Assembly: GCA_018897395.1 (NCBI GenBank)
Contig: JAHIKV010000166.1
Span: forward strand, 1 to 9,374
Direction: 5' to 3'
Source: Planctomycetota bacterium
GTDB taxonomy: Bacteria > Planctomycetota > Planctomycetia > Pirellulales > Thermoguttaceae
DNA length: 9,374 nucleotides
The notes below the pieces were generated by a model. The model had not been told where the DNA came from, did no database searches, and saw only the letters and a program-made list of their open reading frames with translations. A program made the translations under genes and the position numbers. Positions 5,231-9,374 of the stretch are shown one piece after another. Positions within the stretch are counted from its first letter, which is position 1, and each line of letters starts with the position of its first letter.

Positions 5231-7552
5231 ATGACACGCGGAACGTCGCGGTGGTTGCCGGCGTGGTTGGCCCTGTTCTTGTTCGCCGTCCTGATGGATC
5301 CTCTGGCCGCTTGGGCGCAGGAGGCGCCGCCCTCGGCTTCAGTGGTCGTAGGGCCTAAGTCGCACGCTCTTGAACTGTACGCCGCCGAACAATTGTGCTA
5401 TTACCTGGAAAAGCTCTACGGCATCCAGACGCGCCCCGTCCAGGAGATTCCGTCCGGCGATTCAATCGTTTTCCTTATCGGCGATCCCAAAACCAACCCT
5501 GCCGTAGCCAAAGCCCTGGGCCCCGAAGGTTGGCCGTCGATTAGCGACCAGGGTTTGGTCCTGAAACGCGGGCAAGTGGATGGCAGGCTGGCCCTGGTGG
5601 TCGGCGGAGGGAGTCCGAAGGCGACCCTTTGGGCGGTGTATGAGTTGGTCGAGCGGTGGGGAGTCCGCTATCTGCTGCACGGCGACGTCCTGCCGGAAAA
5701 AAGGGGACAGTCCCCGACCAACCTTCGGTCGGTGCCCGCTGGAACGGCCCGGAGGGTGCTTCGCACAAATGGGGACTGTCCCCTTTTTTCCAAGTTGCCC
5801 GACCAGGACGTCGTGCTAGAGCCGCTCCTGCGCGTCCGCCAGTGGAAGACGGTCAGCGACTTCGCCAACGGGACAGAGGCCTGGGGCATGGCCGATTACC
5901 GCCCCGTCCTCGATCAGTTGACGAAACTCAAGTTCAATCGGATATTGATAATCACCTGGCCGTATCAGCCGTTTCTGGACCTCAAAGTCCGTGGGATCGA
6001 ACGCCGGTGGGGAACGCTGTGGTGGGATTACCGCCTCTCGATCACGCCGGACATGATCGGACGCGAACTGTTCGGCGATGCCAAGGAGTTTTGGAACCCC
6101 GACCTGCCCGCGGCGAAGGATTACCAAGCCTTCGCGGCCGCAGGTGAAAAGCTGTTGCACAACCTGATCGAGTACGCGCACGGTCGAGGCATGGAGTGCG
6201 CGATGACCGCCTCGCTCACCGATTTCCCGCCGGAGTTCGCGCCGATGTTGAAAAACTCCCGGAAGATCAAACAACTGGGAAACTTGTCGATCGTGCCCGG
6301 CCCGGACACGCCCCCGGAAGACCCGGCGCTTACGGAGCTTGCCGCCGCCGTGCTGCGGACGACCGTGAATACCTACCCCGAGTTGGATTATATCTTCCTC
6401 ACCACGCTGGAGCATCGGCAATGGGTGGGCCGGTACGAGCAGGCTTGGGCGGCGCTGGACGCCAAGTATGGGATTAGCGAAGTCTGCTCGCTGGCGGAAG
6501 TGCTGGCCGCGACCAAGCGGCGCAAGGACTATCCCGGCGGTGTCGAGCGCGCCTTGGCCGAGGTGAAAGGCGATCTTGTGTTGCTCTATTTCCAAGATCG
6601 CCTGATCCATAAGTCGCAGGCGCTGCGGGGCACGCGCCGGCCGGACATGAAGCTCATCTACGCCACCGGCGCGGAAGAATTGTACCCGCTGCTGGAACGG
6701 ATACTGCCGCCCGGTTCCGAAACGCTCAGTTTCATCGACTACACGCCCTCGCGGGTCGTGCGGCGGCGGGAAGTGCTCAAGAACGTCCCCGGCGGCCGGA
6801 AACTCCCCGCCACCTTGCATTTCACGCTGGAGGACGACAACATCGGTCTGGTGCCACAATTGACGACCGGCTCGCTCCACCAGTTGACCCAAGACCTGGT
6901 CCGCCACGGCTGGGGTGGCTTTGTGACCCGTTACTTCTCGATTGGCGACAAGGATCCTGGCGTGGCATACCTGTCTCGGGCCGCCTGGGATCGGGACGTC
7001 ACGCCCGAGGAGATTTATCGCGACCAGGTGCGCGCCGTGTGCGGCCCGGAATGCGTGGACGACATGCTCGATGTGTTCCGCGAGGTCGAGGCCGTGACGG
7101 TCAGCCTGGAATGGCACAACCTCGGTCTCGCCTTTCCCGTGCCGGGTATGATGATGAAACACTGGAGCCCCCGGCCGATGTCGCCCGAGTTGGTCGAGAA
7201 CCGCCGGGGCTATCAGCGGGCGCTGGAGGCGGCCAAGCGTGCGCGGGCGAAAACAACGGAGGCGGGCCGCGATTACGTGGACTATTGGGTTGGCCGGCTG
7301 GAGTTCGCGGTGGAGTACCTCAACGCGGTGGAAGCCCTCCGCCGCGCGGCCAAGGCGGATCGGGATAAGGATCGCCCGGAGGCGATTCGGCAAACCGAAC
7401 TGGCGTTGTCGGCGGCGCGGCGGTCGCTGGAGGCGTACGCGCGGGTCGCCCGCGATCAATCCGACCGCGGGGCCATCGCACAGTTGAACGAGTTTGTCTA
7501 TCGTCCCCTCCAGCGAAAGCTGGCGGCGCTGCGGGGTCAAACCCGAGAGTGA
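5231..7552 (+). CDS. Secreted GH67-like glycoside hydrolase (alpha-glucuronidase-type N-domain)
   Basis: This is a 773-residue protein. Residues 1-29 form a signal peptide ending AAWA. About 33-153 resemble the N-terminal domain of GH67 alpha-glucuronidases and related hydrolases: ALELYAAEQLCYYLEKLYGI, then VVGGGSPKATLWAVYELVERWGVRYLLHGD. From about 190 a TIM-barrel-like catalytic region is suggested by LKFNRILIITWPYQPF, YAHGRGMECAM and DYIFLTTLEHRQW. The stretch GGFVTRYF...AAWDRDVTPEEIYRDQV recalls GH67/GH115/NAGLU-type enzymes. About 660-773 is a charged helical C-terminal region. Catalytic acids were not assigned, and the substrate (uronic acid, hexosamine or another glycan) is inferred only from family resemblance. 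Residues 155-187 come from a palindromic insertion. The start is 23 bases after the sialidase-like gene, consistent with cotranscription. Confidence 0.75.
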   Translation: MTRGTSRWLPAWLALFLFAVLMDPLAAWAQEAPPSASVVVGPKSHALELYAAEQLCYYLEKLYGIQTRPVQEIPSGDSIVFLIGDPKTNPAVAKALGPEGWPSISDQGLVLKRGQVDGRLALVVGGGSPKATLWAVYELVERWGVRYLLHGDVLPEKRGQSPTNLRSVPAGTARRVLRTNGDCPLFSKLPDQDVVLEPLLRVRQWKTVSDFANGTEAWGMADYRPVLDQLTKLKFNRILIITWPYQPFLDLKVRGIERRWGTLWWDYRLSITPDMIGRELFGDAKEFWNPDLPAAKDYQAFAAAGEKLLHNLIEYAHGRGMECAMTASLTDFPPEFAPMLKNSRKIKQLGNLSIVPGPDTPPEDPALTELAAAVLRTTVNTYPELDYIFLTTLEHRQWVGRYEQAWAALDAKYGISEVCSLAEVLAATKRRKDYPGGVERALAEVKGDLVLLYFQDRLIHKSQALRGTRRPDMKLIYATGAEELYPLLERILPPGSETLSFIDYTPSRVVRRREVLKNVPGGRKLPATLHFTLEDDNIGLVPQLTTGSLHQLTQDLVRHGWGGFVTRYFSIGDKDPGVAYLSRAAWDRDVTPEEIYRDQVRAVCGPECVDDMLDVFREVEAVTVSLEWHNLGLAFPVPGMMMKHWSPRPMSPELVENRRGYQRALEAAKRARAKTTEAGRDYVDYWVGRLEFAVEYLNAVEALRRAAKADRDKDRPEAIRQTELALSAARRSLEAYARVARDQSDRGAIAQLNEFVYRPLQRKLAALRGQTRE
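5695..5791. repeat. Palindromic element inserted in frame in the glycoside hydrolase
   Basis: The arms at 5695-5715 and 5771-5791 are perfect 21-bp reverse complements: GGAAAAAAGGGGAC... and ...GTCCCCTTTTTTCC. The spacer is 55 bases. Each arm contains its own palindrome GGGGAC-N-GTCCCC, and another palindrome CCGACC/GGTCGG spans 5714-5732. TGCC occurs just before (5691-5694) and after (5796-5799); the interval is 105 bases, exactly 35 codons. Removing it would read GDVLP-DQDVV without a frameshift. The encoded segment is basic and Ser/Arg-rich (residues 155-187) and joins the N-domain to the catalytic region. Confidence 0.85.
5771..5789 (+). terminator. Possible intragenic intrinsic terminator
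   Basis: GGGGA-CTG-TCCCC followed by six T residues has the form of a short intrinsic terminator inside the hydrolase frame. The left arm gives the same signal on the opposite strand. In full-length RNA the T-tract could instead pair with the A-run of the left arm, which would mask it. The stem is only five base pairs, so efficiency may be low. Confidence 0.25.
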
Positions 7553-7553
7553 G

Positions 7554-8147
7554 ATGGTCCACTTCTCGATCGACCTCGATATACACCGCTATCTTGGAAA
7601 CCGCGAGGTGGAGGGCCTCTCGAAGGCACAGTTCCTCTCGGCTGTCGAGAACACCGGAATCCCGAAAGAACGCACTCACTATTCTTTCGATCGGAGCGGA
7701 TTGCATGTCGTGGTGTTGGACGCCAATTATCGCGCCGACGGCGCCGACTACGACACCGGGAATTTTCAGTGGACCGACGCCAATCTGCCGCCGACCCAAC
7801 TCGCATGGCTTGAAAAGGATCTCGCCGGCACTAAACTCCCGGCCGTCCTCTGCGTCCATCAACTGCTGGACCGCGACGAAGGGAGTCACTACGTGCGAAA
7901 CGCCGCCGAAGTGCGCCGCGTGCCGGCAAGACATCCACGCGTGCCGGCGGTATTCCAAGGTCATCAACACCGTGGACAGTACAACCGAGTCGATTGGGTT
8001 CACTACTACACGTTGAAAGCCGTGGTCGAAGGTTCGGGCAAAACCAACAACGCCTATGCGATTGTCGAACTGCATGGCGACACGAGCATGACAATCACGG
8101 GTTACCGGCAAGCAGTCGGCGGGCGATTGGCAAGTTCCTCCTCTTAA
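7554..8147 (+). pseudogene. Metallophosphoesterase, 5'-truncated and probably inactive
   Basis: This frame encodes at most 197 residues from ATG 7554, one base after the hydrolase stop. It matches the C-terminal two thirds of calcineurin-like metallophosphoesterases: HVVVLDANYRADG, FQWTDANLPPTQLAWLEKDL, VHQLLDRDEG and GHQH (the metal-binding GHxH motif), then HYYTLKAVVEGSG and NAYAIVEL. The N-terminal metal-binding blocks DxH and GDxxD are absent. The expected GNHD motif is degraded to GNRE at about residues 15-18 (LGNREVEGLSKAQF). The segment RRVPARHPRVPAV also looks altered. The ribosome binding site is weak. A longer TTG start at 7494 adds only residues from the hydrolase reading region. 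A working catalytic centre seems impossible, so a gene remnant is preferred over a functional short protein. Confidence 0.65.
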
Positions 8148-8277
8148 CCGGGCCGCGCCTTTCGCTGCAAGGCGAGGCTGGATCGCGCAAACCACTGTCG
8201 CGTATAGCTTTACGCCTCCTCTTCCTCCCCCGCGGTTTTTTTAGATGTAATTCCGCCGGCTAATGACAATAGTAGGT

Positions 8278-8285
8278 AGGAGGAG
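8278..8285 (+). promoter_or_regulatory. Ribosome binding site fixing the sigma factor start
   Basis: AGGAGGAG lies seven bases before GTG 8293. The upstream in-frame ATG at 8263 has no comparable site, and using it would place this purine-rich tract inside the gene. Confidence 0.7.
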
Positions 8286-8292
8286 TCCTCTC

Positions 8293-8829
8293 GTGAGCGA
8301 GTCTGCCCTGAGCGATGAATTCCTGGCCTTGATCTCGCCCTGTCAAAGCAGGCTCTTCGGCTACCTCTATTCGATGCTGCACAACCTCGACGACACGGAG
8401 GACGTGTTGCAGCAGGCCGTGCTGGCCATGTGGCGGCGATTCGACCAGTACGACCGCGGCCGGAGCTTCGTACCCTGGGCAATGCAGTTCGCCAAGCTGA
8501 CCGCCTTTAACCACATCCGCGCCAAACGACGGGACCGGATGGTGTTCAACGAGGAACTCGTCCTGCTGATGGCCGAGAGCGGCGGGGCCGAAAACGAGGA
8601 CGTCGAAGCCTTGGCCTCCTATCAGGACGCCCTGCTCCGCTGCATGGACCGGCTTTCGTCCAGCGACCTCAGCCTGATCCGGCTCTGCTATTTCGAGAAG
8701 TGCAGCGTCACGGCCGTCGCCGACAAACTGGGCCGGGCGCCGCAGAGCGTCTGCAATTCGCTGCGGCGCATCCGCGGACTGCTGTTCGACTGCATCGAAG
8801 AATCCGTTGGACGGGAGGACGACGCATGA
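8293..8829 (+). CDS. ECF RNA polymerase sigma factor (Rhodopirellula/Verrucomicrobium type)
   Basis: This is a 178-residue sigma-70 factor of the ECF class with regions 2 and 4 only. Region 2 spans about residues 10-80: LFGYLYSMLHNLDDTEDVLQQAVLAMWRRF (the DxEDVLQ core-binding motif at 34-40), then FVPWAMQFAKLTAFNHIRAKRR. Region 4 spans about 117-170: LSSSDLSLIRLCYF, then the helix-turn-helix SVTAVADKLGRAPQSVCNSLRRIR, which contacts the -35 element. Length and organisation fit the planctomycete ECF group that is paired with FecR-like partners. The GTG start is chosen for its ribosome binding site. The stop overlaps the next gene's ATG (ATGA at 8826-8829), so the two are translationally coupled. 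It follows the metallophosphoesterase remnant by 145 bases in which no clear promoter was seen. Confidence 0.93.
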   Translation: MSESALSDEFLALISPCQSRLFGYLYSMLHNLDDTEDVLQQAVLAMWRRFDQYDRGRSFVPWAMQFAKLTAFNHIRAKRRDRMVFNEELVLLMAESGGAENEDVEALASYQDALLRCMDRLSSSDLSLIRLCYFEKCSVTAVADKLGRAPQSVCNSLRRIRGLLFDCIEESVGREDDA

Positions 8830-9374
8830 AGTCCTCGGCCGTTCCAGAACGTGTGCGGTATCTGGTCGATGCCTATTGCACCGACTGTCTCGGCGCGGAG
8901 GAGTTGCGCGAGCTGGAGGCCGTTCTGAAGGGCGACGAGCGCGCCCGACGCTTCTTTGCCGCTTACTGCCGGATGCACGCGGGCTTGCTCTTCGCCACTC
9001 GGGCGGAGCATGCCGTTCGGCTGACCCAAGGGTCGGCAGGCCCGCGACCGGTCGCGGCGCCGGTGTTTGGCCCGCTGGCTGGGGCGTGGCAAGGCACGGT
9101 ATCCTACTTCTCCCAACTCGGCCCGTTGTCGTGTCTGCTGGCCGTCGCGATTACGGGCGCGATGCTGCTGGGGCTCTCGGCGGTAAAAGTCACCCACCAC
9201 CAACATATCGCCACGGCGCCGTCGAAGTCGGTCCCGTCGGACGCCAGGCCGGAGTTTGTCTTCGTCGGCCGCATCACCGGGGCGGCCGACGTGAAGTGGT
9301 CGGACGATCCGAACTACCTGCCGCCGCTGGGCTTTGGCGCCGTGCCCCTGGGCCGAAAATACAAGCTCGACGCC
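8826..9374 (+). CDS. FecR-like anti-sigma protein, N-terminal part (continues past window)
   Basis: The frame is open from ATG 8826 to the window end (183 codons, no stop), beginning MKSSAVPERVRYLVDAY. Residues about 8-60 form a helical, charged segment (DAYCTDCLGAEELRELEAVL, then RRFFAAYCRMHAGLLF) typical of the cytoplasmic sigma-binding part. A hydrophobic span at about 101-122 (LSCLLAVAITGAMLLGLSAVKV) is a transmembrane helix. FVFVGRITGAADVKWSDDPNY and VPLGRKYKLDA then open the extracytoplasmic FecR region. Its ATGA overlap with the sigma gene supports a sigma/anti-sigma pair. The fragment at 2-1051 is the matching C-terminal part of a similar gene, so the layout is probably repeated. Confidence 0.85.
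   Translation, partial: MKSSAVPERVRYLVDAYCTDCLGAEELRELEAVLKGDERARRFFAAYCRMHAGLLFATRAEHAVRLTQGSAGPRPVAAPVFGPLAGAWQGTVSYFSQLGPLSCLLAVAITGAMLLGLSAVKVTHHQHIATAPSKSVPSDARPEFVFVGRITGAADVKWSDDPNYLPPLGFGAVPLGRKYKLDA

Noticed and set aside
5816..7540. Long minus-strand open frame (574 codons) opposite the glycoside hydrolase
   Set aside because: It is antisense to a gene with signal peptide, domain motifs and ribosome binding site; its Arg/His/Gly-rich product is typical of a GC-rich shadow frame.
8148..8250. Terminator between the metallophosphoesterase remnant and the sigma gene
   Set aside because: CGCCTT/AAGGCG at 8156-8174 makes only a six-base stem with no T-run, and the T7 run near 8235 has no proper stem before it.
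8263..8292. Upstream ATG start for the sigma factor
   Set aside because: No ribosome binding site in front of it, whereas AGGAGGAG precedes GTG 8293.

Overview
The window looks like a GC-rich planctomycete chromosome, most likely of the Pirellulales type. The diagnostic families are an ECF sigma factor of the Rhodopirellula/Verrucomicrobium kind translationally overlapped by a FecR-like anti-sigma gene, a DUF1559 pseudopilin-like protein with an H-X9-DG motif, a small carboxypeptidase-regulatory-like lipoprotein, and two PEP-CTERM proteins. All supported genes are on the plus strand, and most have a clear Shine-Dalgarno sequence. The lineage is inferred from gene content; no database search was possible.

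Layout: (1) 2-1051, the 3' part of a FecR-domain/NPCBM protein whose start lies upstream. (2) 1048-1361, a gene-poor stretch holding a four-codon stub with a strong ribosome binding site, a cluster of small palindromes, and a possible promoter. (3) 1362-2138, a LamG-like PEP-CTERM protein. (4) 2139-2344, two hairpins and short direct repeats. (5) 2345-3337, the DUF1559 pseudopilin-like gene, whose start carries a 7-nt tandem repeat. (6) 3351-3409, a perfect 24-bp inverted repeat. (7) 3424-3876, the lipoprotein. (8) 3894-5207, a sialidase-fold protein with five Asp boxes and a PEP-CTERM tail. (9) 5231-7552, a large secreted GH67-like glycoside hydrolase. (10) 7554-8147, a 5'-truncated metallophosphoesterase, probably a pseudogene. 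(11) 8293-8829, the ECF sigma factor, and 8826 to the window end, the N-terminal half of a second FecR-like protein.

The genes from 1362 to 7552 encode exported products: envelope-anchored, lipid-anchored or secreted. With two glycan-active-looking proteins, a pseudopilin-like protein and sigma/anti-sigma modules on either side, the simplest reading is a surface glycan-handling locus. The left FecR fragment is homologous in layout to the gene whose beginning ends the window, so two such modules lie about 9 kb apart.

The most unusual property is the density of short palindromic repeats of several unrelated families. Most are intergenic, but three lie inside open reading frames without breaking them: an 18-bp unit in the first FecR gene, a 73-bp composite forming that protein's C-terminus, and a roughly 100-bp element inside the glycoside hydrolase. 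The heptamer tract in the pseudopilin start is a fourth, non-palindromic case. Together they suggest palindromic elements tolerated as added peptide segments, comparable in principle to Rickettsia palindromic elements.
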